Source: Cognaticolwellia mytili
GTDB lineage: Bacteria; Pseudomonadota; Gammaproteobacteria; Enterobacterales; Alteromonadaceae
Assembly (NCBI RefSeq): GCF_002104475.1
Contig: NZ_NBOF01000005.1
Coordinates: 124,001-188,000 of the forward strand
DNA: 64,000 nt
Reading direction: 5' to 3'
Both the position numbers and the translations under genes were made by a program. The notes beneath the pieces are model-generated. The model ran no database searches, was not told the origin of the DNA, and saw nothing but the letters and a program-made list of their open reading frames with translations. Positions 27,287 to 35,590 of the stretch are shown one piece after another (the first letter of the stretch is position 1; each line of letters opens with the position of its first letter).

Positions 27287-27958
27287 TTATTTTGCGCGTA
27301 AGACGAAACCAAAACCGGTTTCCGTTTCAATCGCTAGTTTAGCATCAACTTTCTCAAGTTGTTTTCTAAGGTGATGAATATGCACCTTGAGGCTGTTGCT
27401 ATCTGGCTGTTCATCACCCCAAACCACTTGCATTAAAGCGGCACGAGACACGGGTTTATTTGCTTCTCGCATGAGTTTTTCAAGTAACTTGAACGTGATC
27501 GGAGTTAGCTTAATGCTGTCCCCTGCATAAGTGGCACTACGTGCTTTTAACGTTAGTGTTAGCTCGCCAACATTTAAGGTACTTGCTTGGCCGCTACGAC
27601 GTTTAGATAAGGCAATGACACGAATTAAAAGTTCCTCAATTTCAAAAGGCTTTACTAAGTAATCATCTGTACCCGCATCAAAACCCGCGACTTTATCACC
27701 GAGTGAATCACGGGCTGTGAGCATTAAAATTGGCGTATCATCACTATTTTCTCGAACTTTTTGACAAACCGATAAGCCATCAAGCTTTGGTAAATTCAAA
27801 TCCAGTAAAATTACTTGATAATCATTGGCTTCGATTAGCGATAAACCTTGAATGCCATTCGCTGCATGGTCGCAGCGAATACCTTCAATTTCTAAATAAT
27901 CAACAACCGTTGCCGCCAAATCAATATCATCTTCGACTAATAAAACATTAATGCTCAT
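27287..27958 (-). CDS. OmpR/PhoB-family response regulator of the RND efflux operon
   Basis: A 223-residue regulator. The receiver domain has acidic pocket EDD (9-11), phospho-acceptor D53 in LLDLNLPKLDG, a T/S position in MLTARDS and K in VKPFEIEEL. The winged-helix effector domain (about 125-223) has the recognition region SNSLKVHIHHLRKQLEKVDA. The start overlaps the end of the RND pump gene by 11 bp, indicating translational coupling to the pump rather than to the kinase alone. A pump gene fused in operon with its own two-component system suggests autoregulation. Confidence 0.92.
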   Translation of the reverse strand: MSINVLLVEDDIDLAATVVDYLEIEGIRCDHAANGIQGLSLIEANDYQVILLDLNLPKLDGLSVCQKVRENSDDTPILMLTARDSLGDKVAGFDAGTDDYLVKPFEIEELLIRVIALSKRRSGQASTLNVGELTLTLKARSATYAGDSIKLTPITFKLLEKLMREANKPVSRAALMQVVWGDEQPDSNSLKVHIHHLRKQLEKVDAKLAIETETGFGFVLRAK

Positions 27959-30900
27959 GCACCAATTCCTCTCGACGTTTTGCAGTGAATTTTTGCTTTA
28001 AGCGGTCGATTAAGTTTATTGCATCTTGATGCATCATCAGTAATGAGGGCACCAATAACAAGGTAATAAAGGTTGCAAATAAAATACCATATCCTAATGA
28101 CGCTGCTGCAGGAATAATAAACTGCGCTTGCGCTGATGTTTCACTGAGCAATGGCATTAAACCCGCATAAGTTGTGATAGAAGTTAACAGTACAGCACGT
28201 AAACGTCCGGTACAGGCATCAACAATGGCTTCTGAAACTTTCGCTTTTTGCTGCTTCAGAGAGTTAAAACGCGACACTAACAATAAACTATCGTTCACCA
28301 CCACACCACTTAACGCAACAATACCATTAAAAGAGAGAACACTCAGTACCATATCATTTAACCAGTGACCCAAAATTGCCCCTACTAAGCCAAATGGGAT
28401 CGCCATCATAATAATCACAGGCTGCACGTATGAGCGCAGTGGAATCGCCAATAAAATATAGATAGCTGCCATTGCCATAATAAATAAGCGCGTCATTGAA
28501 TTAGTGGTTTCGGCTTGTTCTTCCGCTTCGCCGGCAAAATGAATGGCCAAATCTGGGTACTTATTTTCTAAACGAGGAATAAGCTCTTTTTCTAGTTCAA
28601 GCACTAATTCATTAGAAGAAATAACATCTTTATCCACTTGTGCGCTAACATATACCGCCGGCAAGCCAGAAATACGGGTAATATCATTTTGTTGATATTC
28701 AGAGCTTACCGCTGCCACCAAGGCCAATGGCACCACTTGGCCATCAGTTAATCGAACATTGGCTTTCATGACGTCATCAACGGTTTGACGTTGCTTTTCA
28801 GGATAACGAATTCTGACTTTCACTTCGTCTTTACCACGTTGGTAACTTTGCACTATTTCACCACCAAATGCTTGTAGCACCTGACGAGATAACGCTTGTG
28901 TGGTCAGCCCTAACGCTAAGCCTTGCTCATTTAATTCAAAACGTAATTGCGCTTGGCCTGAATCAAAATTATCATCAATACCACTAACGCCAGCCACTTG
29001 TGATATCGCTGATTTTATTTCCTGCCCTGCAACGCGGATGGTCTCGGTATTCCACGCTTTCAGTTCAACTTTAAAGTTATCACCACCACCAAAACCCGAG
29101 CGAATATCTAACTTTCTCACACCTTCTGGCATTTTTACCTGTGCTTTCCAAATACGCACAAATTCATTTAAGCCATAAGGTGCACCCTCATCAAGCTCAA
29201 CAACAATTGAGCCTGCTAAATCACTTTCACCAATCACTTCAATGGTATCAATGCCTGTGCCTAGTTGACCATATTTCGCCATCAACTCTTGGTCAGTGCT
29301 TTGCGCCGCAAGTTCAAGCATATTTAAGTTTTTATTGGTTTGACCAAAACTAGCATCATTTTGCATCGATATACTGGCTTCAATTACGCTACCTGGAATA
29401 TCAGGGAAGAATGCCACACGCACACCACCGTTAGTTGGCATACCTATCACTAAAATGAAAATAGCAATAAAACCACATAGCACACCATAGCGATAATTTA
29501 CCGCCCATTTAATTGCTGGTTGATAAATTCGGTCGCTAAACCACTGCAAACCACTATCGGCAGTGTCTTGAATACGTGGCCAAATGTTTTTCCAACCGCT
29601 TGTATTGGTTTTTCTCTGGGTATCTAAATGTGCTAAATGTGATGGTAAAATTAACTTTGATTCCACAACAGAAAGCAATAAACAAATCGTTACGATAACG
29701 GCAAATTGTGAGTAAACCTGCCCCATGCCACCTTCAACATTAGCCAGTGCGATAAAGGTCGCCACAGTAGTTAACACGCCAAATATGGTAGGTACAGCCA
29801 CCTTTTGGGCGCCAACCACAGTACTTTTAATCGAGTCACCCTGCGCTTTTCGCGTCGCGTAAATACTTTCGCCGACCACTACGGCATCATCAACCACAAT
29901 ACCGAGTGCGAGAATAAAACCAAACGTGGTCATTTCATTAATAGTCATGCCGGTAAAGCTGTCGGTCATAAAGAACAAGGTACCGCAGAAAATAAAAGGT
30001 AGGCCTGCCGTGACCCAAAATGCGACACGTAGGTTTAGAAATATCGCTAAAACGATAAAAACCAGTGCAATACCTGATAAGGCATTTTTAACTAATAACG
30101 CTAAACGATCACGAATTAAGGTGCCGCCATCATTCCATGTTTCCATGACAACATTTTGTGGAAGTAATGCACTTTCTTGCCACTTACTGACAATTTTATT
30201 GGCCTGTTCAACAATTTTTAATACATCACCATTGTCATCAACGTTAATTTCCACGCCAATACCAGGTTGACCGTTATAACGACCAACAACAAAAACATCA
30301 TCAGCGAAATCATCATTAATTTTCGCGACATCACCTAAGCGAATTTGGCTACCATCTGCCAAAGTAACTAAGGGAATATTGGCGAATTCTTTTTGTTGGT
30401 ACGCTTGTTCAGCCACCTTTAAACGCACAACTTTGTCGGCATTACGTAAACTGGTGGAAATAGCGGTAGATGATTCACTATTAACTACATCTGCAACATC
30501 TGAAAACGATAAGTTATAAGCCTGTAGCTTTTGCTCATCAAGCTCTATCGACATCATCGGCTCAGCTTTGCCTTTTATCGACACATTTGAAATGGAAGGT
30601 TGCGCGAGTAAATCAACTTTTAAGCGTTCAGCAATGGTTTGCAATGCGGTGCGATCACTTTCGCCAAAAATTTTAATTGAATAAGCGTGATTCAATTGCG
30701 TCATTTTCTCTATGCTTGGCTTTTCCGCCGCGGCAGGGAAATTGTAAATAGCATCTACTTTGGCTTTTACATCACGCAATAAAACATCAAGATCATAGCT
30801 AGAAGTTGCTTCAACCGTGACATTACTGCCATTAGCATTTGAAGTTGAAGTAACCCGTTTAATGCCCTGTACTGTTGCTAGTGCTTCTTCAATTTTTATC

Positions 30901-31112
30901 GCAATGCCTTCCTCAGAAAGCTTGGCATCGCCGCTATCATAAGTCATCGAAATGCGAATAGAGTCAGTCGCCCACGGCGGAAATGCCTCTTTACGTAATT
31001 GATTAAATGACATTAAGCCAAGAAAGATGATGGATAGCATCAGCAAGTTTGCGGCTACTGAATTGCCAGCAAACCAAGCGATTATACCGCGTTGGTGGTG
31101 TGCAGGTGTCAT
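27948..31112 (-). CDS. RND multidrug-type efflux pump (AcrB/MexB-related)
   Basis: A 1054-residue inner-membrane RND pump of the hydrophobe/amphiphile (HAE1-like) class. TM4 holds the adjacent acidic pair in GIVVDDAVVVGESIY used for proton relay. Two repeats of one helix, a large periplasmic loop and five helices fill the sequence; the second-half helices are near 860-1030 (FGLVGAILGHWLNDMVLSVL, VALSGVVVNDSLLLVSRFN). It shares no CusA-type Met triad, so metals are unlikely to be the substrate. The start overlaps the adaptor's stop by 1 bp, and the end overlaps the response regulator. The system probably exports drugs, bile-like detergents or toxic metabolites. Confidence 0.92.
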   Translation of the reverse strand: MTPAHHQRGIIAWFAGNSVAANLLMLSIIFLGLMSFNQLRKEAFPPWATDSIRISMTYDSGDAKLSEEGIAIKIEEALATVQGIKRVTSTSNANGSNVTVEATSSYDLDVLLRDVKAKVDAIYNFPAAAEKPSIEKMTQLNHAYSIKIFGESDRTALQTIAERLKVDLLAQPSISNVSIKGKAEPMMSIELDEQKLQAYNLSFSDVADVVNSESSTAISTSLRNADKVVRLKVAEQAYQQKEFANIPLVTLADGSQIRLGDVAKINDDFADDVFVVGRYNGQPGIGVEINVDDNGDVLKIVEQANKIVSKWQESALLPQNVVMETWNDGGTLIRDRLALLVKNALSGIALVFIVLAIFLNLRVAFWVTAGLPFIFCGTLFFMTDSFTGMTINEMTTFGFILALGIVVDDAVVVGESIYATRKAQGDSIKSTVVGAQKVAVPTIFGVLTTVATFIALANVEGGMGQVYSQFAVIVTICLLLSVVESKLILPSHLAHLDTQRKTNTSGWKNIWPRIQDTADSGLQWFSDRIYQPAIKWAVNYRYGVLCGFIAIFILVIGMPTNGGVRVAFFPDIPGSVIEASISMQNDASFGQTNKNLNMLELAAQSTDQELMAKYGQLGTGIDTIEVIGESDLAGSIVVELDEGAPYGLNEFVRIWKAQVKMPEGVRKLDIRSGFGGGDNFKVELKAWNTETIRVAGQEIKSAISQVAGVSGIDDNFDSGQAQLRFELNEQGLALGLTTQALSRQVLQAFGGEIVQSYQRGKDEVKVRIRYPEKQRQTVDDVMKANVRLTDGQVVPLALVAAVSSEYQQNDITRISGLPAVYVSAQVDKDVISSNELVLELEKELIPRLENKYPDLAIHFAGEAEEQAETTNSMTRLFIMAMAAIYILLAIPLRSYVQPVIIMMAIPFGLVGAILGHWLNDMVLSVLSFNGIVALSGVVVNDSLLLVSRFNSLKQQKAKVSEAIVDACTGRLRAVLLTSITTYAGLMPLLSETSAQAQFIIPAAASLGYGILFATFITLLLVPSLLMMHQDAINLIDRLKQKFTAKRREELVHEH

Positions 31113-32284
31113 TACAGTAACTCCTCTACTTTCGCTTCAACTTTCATATTTTTTAAGTAGCTGGCTAATGGGCGATTAACAATATTGACAGTTTTACCTG
31201 TAACATTTTTATCAATTGGCTGAACATAAACGGCATTGTTTTGTGAGAACATCACGTTAATAGCTAAATAATTAAGTAGGCCGTCATCATTAACCTGCCA
31301 CACTTTATTGCTATCAACCAATGCTGATGCCGGCAATTGCCACAATTGCTCAATTTGTTCGCCATGAATATTGGCTTTAACAAATGAGCCTGGAAATAAC
31401 GGCTGTGCTAATGCAATTGGCTGCTTAACAACGGCAATCAATGAACGTTGACGACTTTGCGCGTCAATATGCTGTTCAACACGGTCAACTACTGCTGGCC
31501 ATTGCTGTTGCGTTGACTCATCGGTTAATTGAACTTCTATCGCCGTTATTTGCTGTGAATCATTTTTAGTCTTCGGCAATAATTGCCATTGCTGTGCAGA
31601 TAACGGCAAAGCCACTTCAAATAATGAAATATCATATAAATCAGCTAAGGTAGTGCCCGTTTGCACATTACTGCCCACTTGTACTTGTTTAGAAACCACT
31701 AAGGCATCAAATGGTGCACGCAATTTGGTTTGTGCTAAATCATATTGTGCTTTTTCTACTTCTTTTAGCGACATTGCATATTTTGCCTTTGCTGCCGCTA
31801 ATTGTGGTTTACGCAAGACTAAATCTGAGGCTTGTTCGCCTGCTAAACCTGATTGTTGCCACTCTTCTTCCGCTTGTCGGCTATTAAGTTGCTCTTGTGC
31901 TAAAGCTAACTCAGCATCCGCCAAGTTCGCTTGCGCGTTCGCCAATGCTTGTTGATAAACTATCGGTTCAATTTCTGCCAACAATTCACCTTTCTTAAAG
32001 GTGTTACCCGTTAAAAATTTATCTGACAAATAGGTGATTTGGCCGCTAACTTGTGATGTTAGTGCCAGTTGATTTCGCGATTTAACTTCACCATAGGCGG
32101 TCACTTCAGCACGTTGACTAATAGCAGCAACTGCCGTGACTGACACCACCGGATATTGTGGTGCTACTTTTGGCGGCGGTGTTTTTTGCTGATTGGCAGA
32201 CAAGGCTCCATTGATAGCAATGGCGAGAAAAATACTGCTTAACCCTGCCACAGTAGCGATTGTTTTCTTATTGATAATTGGCAT
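31112..32284 (-). CDS. RND efflux periplasmic adaptor (HlyD/AcrA-like)
   Basis: A 390-residue adaptor with an N-terminal signal or anchor helix (about 8-28), a first lipoyl half (LTGNTFKKGELLAEIE), a Q/A-rich coiled coil (about 110-175), the second lipoyl half (RAPFDALVVSKQVQVGSNVQ) and a beta-barrel. There is no lipobox; the helix may remain as an anchor. It is separated from the TolC-like gene by 2 bp and overlaps the pump gene by one base. It bridges pump and outer-membrane channel. Confidence 0.92.
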   Translation of the reverse strand: MPIINKKTIATVAGLSSIFLAIAINGALSANQQKTPPPKVAPQYPVVSVTAVAAISQRAEVTAYGEVKSRNQLALTSQVSGQITYLSDKFLTGNTFKKGELLAEIEPIVYQQALANAQANLADAELALAQEQLNSRQAEEEWQQSGLAGEQASDLVLRKPQLAAAKAKYAMSLKEVEKAQYDLAQTKLRAPFDALVVSKQVQVGSNVQTGTTLADLYDISLFEVALPLSAQQWQLLPKTKNDSQQITAIEVQLTDESTQQQWPAVVDRVEQHIDAQSRQRSLIAVVKQPIALAQPLFPGSFVKANIHGEQIEQLWQLPASALVDSNKVWQVNDDGLLNYLAINVMFSQNNAVYVQPIDKNVTGKTVNIVNRPLASYLKNMKVEAKVEELL

Positions 32285-32286
32285 AC

Positions 32287-33645
32287 CTATACTCCTAAGC
32301 CTAACGCAAGCCCTAAGGTAATGCGGTTGTTTAATAACTCGTAAGTTAATTGCGTAACTTGTGCTTGTAATGAAAATGTTTGTTGTTGAATTTGTAGCAG
32401 GTCGATTAACGACACTGTGCCTTGACGATAGCGAGAGGTATACGTTTGCTCGCTGCGCTTGGCACTCGCTAACGCTGATTCAGTCAACACTAATCTTTTG
32501 CTAACCGCTTGTTCTTGAGCAACGGCGTTATCGACTTCATTAACGGCTGAAAGTAACTTTTCTTGGAAATTCCAATAGCTTTTTTCAGCGGAAAACTTGG
32601 CGATTTCTACTTCACTGGTCAACTTGCCAGCATTAAAAATTGGTGCTGATAATTGCCCTAACAGTTGCCAAGCATTACTGCCAAAAAGTGCGTCATGTAA
32701 GTTAGCGGCACTATTAGTAATAGAGCCTGTTAAGGACAAACTCGGTAGTAGCGCTTTGTACGCCACTTTATGTTGATACTGGCTAGCAATAATATTTTGA
32801 TATGCCTGTTGTAAATCAGGGCGTCGTCCTAAGCTTTGCGCTGAAACCTTATCTAGCGGCATCATCACTTCAGGATAAACTTCACGGTAATCCAGTGAAT
32901 TTTCAGTCACGCCGGTTAATAGCACGATATTTCTTAATGCTTGTTGATACTGCGCCTGATAATCAACCAATGTTGCTTGGCTACTTTGTGTTGACGATTT
33001 GGCGGTATCGAGCTCATTTAACTCAATTAACCCTTTACGGTAGCGGTCAATGATCACTTGCTCATTGGTTTGATAAGCGCTAACACGCGCTGACTCTATG
33101 GCGATTAACTGACTCGTTTGTACTAAACCTAAATAAGCTTGCATAACGTTAGCGGCTAATAAGTCTTTCGCACCTTGATAAGCATAAGCACTGGCGGCAA
33201 CGTTTGCTTGCTCAGCACTGCTAGCGTTGGCAAGTTGCTGCCAAATATCAAGGGTCCAGGCAACGTCAACACTGGCGCTATAATTTACCGTACTTGCTTC
33301 GGCTTTATTGGCATTTAAACCTGCTGAAATACTTGGCCATTGCGACGATGAAGTAACCGTTAGTTGTTGCTCTGCAGTTTTTAAGGTTAACAAGGTTTGT
33401 TGTAAGCTCGGGTTATTTGCCATGGCACTAGCAATTAAGGCATTCGCTTCATCGATAGCAAGCAACTCAGATATGGCGATAGCTTGTGGCTCATTGCTAA
33501 CGTCAATACTAGTTTGCGCTAAATCTTTTAGTTGATTGCTTGCTTGTTGATCAAAAGTTACGTCTTCAAATGTTGAACATGCACTAATAAAACAAAAGTT
33601 TAGCGAGATAATAAATACTGGTGAAAACTTCACAATTCGCCCCAT
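32287..33645 (-). CDS. TolC/NodT-family outer-membrane efflux lipoprotein
   Basis: A 452-residue outer-membrane channel. A lipoprotein signal peptide with lipobox FISAC places it in the outer membrane, as for OprM/NodT. Two OEP repeats of long Q/A-rich helices follow (about 65-250 and 270-450), with SLGRRPDLQQAYQNIIASQY a hallmark. It is the first gene of the tolC-adaptor-RND-regulator-kinase operon; the promoter must lie in 33646-33905. The start ATG 33645 is followed by a usable signal peptide. Confidence 0.92.
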   Translation of the reverse strand: MGRIVKFSPVFIISLNFCFISACSTFEDVTFDQQASNQLKDLAQTSIDVSNEPQAIAISELLAIDEANALIASAMANNPSLQQTLLTLKTAEQQLTVTSSSQWPSISAGLNANKAEASTVNYSASVDVAWTLDIWQQLANASSAEQANVAASAYAYQGAKDLLAANVMQAYLGLVQTSQLIAIESARVSAYQTNEQVIIDRYRKGLIELNELDTAKSSTQSSQATLVDYQAQYQQALRNIVLLTGVTENSLDYREVYPEVMMPLDKVSAQSLGRRPDLQQAYQNIIASQYQHKVAYKALLPSLSLTGSITNSAANLHDALFGSNAWQLLGQLSAPIFNAGKLTSEVEIAKFSAEKSYWNFQEKLLSAVNEVDNAVAQEQAVSKRLVLTESALASAKRSEQTYTSRYRQGTVSLIDLLQIQQQTFSLQAQVTQLTYELLNNRITLGLALGLGV

Positions 33646-33905
33646 AATTAAAAATATGACGAAAGTGTAGCGAGTGAGGCGTTAAGCTGGGGTTAAGAGA
33701 GCCCAAATAACCACCTTAAGGAAGAAAACATTAGAAACTATTTCATACTATAAGGTTTTACTCAAATTTAGAGTTCCTCACAGATGCTAAGTAATTACTT
33801 AGAAAAACATCTTATAGAATGCAAACTAAGTACATAATATACTTGTTTATTATATTATTAAATGTGTAATACTGAGGCCAGTAATTTTGATGACGAGTAC
33901 GACAT

Positions 33906-34934
33906 TTGGCTTCCCAAAAGATTTTTAAAGTCAACAAAAGTAATAGAATAAAGCCCTTAGTTTTTTTAACTTTTTATTTTTTTTCGACCTTTTTTTGTAC
34001 TAATTCATTAGCAGAAATAGTCATAGGCGTGGTTGGGAAAACCAAAAACGACAGCTTTTATATACAATCTTTCAAGGGCTGTTTAGCATTTGCAAGTACT
34101 CATCCTGACGTTAGCTGTATTTATGACGGTCCACAAGATTATCAGGATATTAGATCACAAACTTTTGTAGTTAATGAGTTAGTAAAAAAAGGCGTAGACG
34201 GTTTACTCATTTCAACTACAGACTCTAACTTTTTAGTAAACGGCTCTTTAAAATCAATAAAAGAAAATAAGATACCCGTTATCACCTTTGATTCAGACCT
34301 CCTACCGCAACATGAGCAATACCGTTTAGCCTATGTAGGCACAGATAATTATGATTTTGGTATGGCACTAGGAAACTATATTAAGCAATTTGGCAAAAAC
34401 GCTTTAAATAGTATTTGTTTACAATCTGGTCATCCAACGACACCAAATCTTAATAAACGAATTGCAGGGGTTCGCTTTGCACTTGCTGGTGAAAATGTTG
34501 AGCGTTTAATTGGAGAAAATGGCTGGAGTGAATATACTCGTTGCCCTTTATATAGCTTAGGAAAAAGAGACATCGCACTCCAACAGTTTGAGTCTATAGC
34601 CAACATGAAGCAGCCCCCTATTTTTTTAGCTGTAGCTGGGTTTGCTCAATTTAGCCCCCATTACATTAATCAAACAATGAAGTATAAAAGCCGTATCACC
34701 TCAAAAGAAGTTATCATTGTTTCAGCAGATTCAGAGAGTAAGCAATTAGATGCTTTAAAGCACGGATTATCTGTTGCTAATATTGGACAAAAGCCTTTCG
34801 AAATGGGTAGGTTAGGTACAGAACTGTTATATAATTATATTACTCAAAATCAAAAACCAGCTAAGTCACACTATTATCTTGATTATCATTATTGTACAGA
34901 AAGCAACGCCGCAAACTGCACTGTTAACCATTAA
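33906..34934 (+). CDS. Orphan periplasmic sugar/AI-2-type binding protein
   Basis: A 342-residue periplasmic-binding-fold protein of the RbsB/LacI-like (peripla_BP) type. TTG 33906 is the best start candidate in this frame; no ATG precedes the signal helix (PLVFLTFYFFSTFFCTNSLAE), so the real start is uncertain. Domain hallmarks are IGVVGKTKNDSFYIQSFKG, LVKKGVDGLLIS, NKIPVITFDSDL and VGTDNYDFGMALGNYI. Three or more cysteines, including the CTESNAANC tail, suggest disulfides. No ABC transporter or chemoreceptor gene adjoins it. It may feed a distant transporter or act as the sensor of a two-component system. Confidence 0.75.
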   Translation: MASQKIFKVNKSNRIKPLVFLTFYFFSTFFCTNSLAEIVIGVVGKTKNDSFYIQSFKGCLAFASTHPDVSCIYDGPQDYQDIRSQTFVVNELVKKGVDGLLISTTDSNFLVNGSLKSIKENKIPVITFDSDLLPQHEQYRLAYVGTDNYDFGMALGNYIKQFGKNALNSICLQSGHPTTPNLNKRIAGVRFALAGENVERLIGENGWSEYTRCPLYSLGKRDIALQQFESIANMKQPPIFLAVAGFAQFSPHYINQTMKYKSRITSKEVIIVSADSESKQLDALKHGLSVANIGQKPFEMGRLGTELLYNYITQNQKPAKSHYYLDYHYCTESNAANCTVNH

Positions 34935-34964
34935 GGTAATTTAACCGCTAACAGCATATATAAG

Positions 34965-35426
34965 CTATTTTTGTACTAATGCTTTGTCGTGTTGATCGAT
35001 GCTCATAGTCACCGACTGATGCGGTCCGCTTTCAAAGTTAACCGAGGTTGAGTAGCCAATGATATCGTCAGGGCTTTTTTGATGCGGATTTTTACTCTTA
35101 GTAGCTTTCGCAACAATCACCACATTTTCAGCTTGTTGTAAGGTTAAATGCGGCAATAAGTACATACTCTGGTGCAACACTATTTCACTAGGCAGCTGTG
35201 ATAACTTCCCTTTAAAGTTCGCTAACGGTAAACGTGCGCCCGGTTTAGAGGCATAAACATACAGCACCCAATCATCAGCATCATTTGGCATTAACTTAGG
35301 AGCTATATTAACCTGTACGGTAATTTTTCTATCTGGTTTATCGGCGGTTTGTTCTTGTGATTGTGCTGATGATTGCATCAACAAAGTCGACAATAAAACG
35401 CTACAGAGGAATAAAAAATTTTTCAT
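34965..35426 (-). CDS. Secreted CcmI/CycH-C-like protein
   Basis: A 153-residue protein with a signal peptide (cleaved near SSAQSQ) and a single domain resembling the C-terminal substrate-binding part of the cytochrome c biogenesis protein CcmI/CycH: VLYVYASKPGARLPLANFKG, LPSEIVLHQSMYLLPHLT, then VVIVAKATKSKNPHQKS. It lacks the membrane and TPR portions of CcmI. It lies 164 bp downstream of a TonB receptor on the same strand. A role in binding a peptide or apo-heme protein is only a guess from the fold. Confidence 0.6.
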   Translation of the reverse strand: MKNFLFLCSVLLSTLLMQSSAQSQEQTADKPDRKITVQVNIAPKLMPNDADDWVLYVYASKPGARLPLANFKGKLSQLPSEIVLHQSMYLLPHLTLQQAENVVIVAKATKSKNPHQKSPDDIIGYSTSVNFESGPHQSVTMSIDQHDKALVQK

Positions 35427-35590
35427 AAACAGATCCTTAATATTTGTACCTTAGAAGTGATTGTATTTTTACCATTGCTTGCTAAAGATCAGCAAGCACG
35501 CAGTTGATAATAGACGAGGTTTCTGAAGAAAAAGTGACTTACCTCAATAAAGCTATTTTCACAGCAATACCTAGCCACCATTATCTACTT

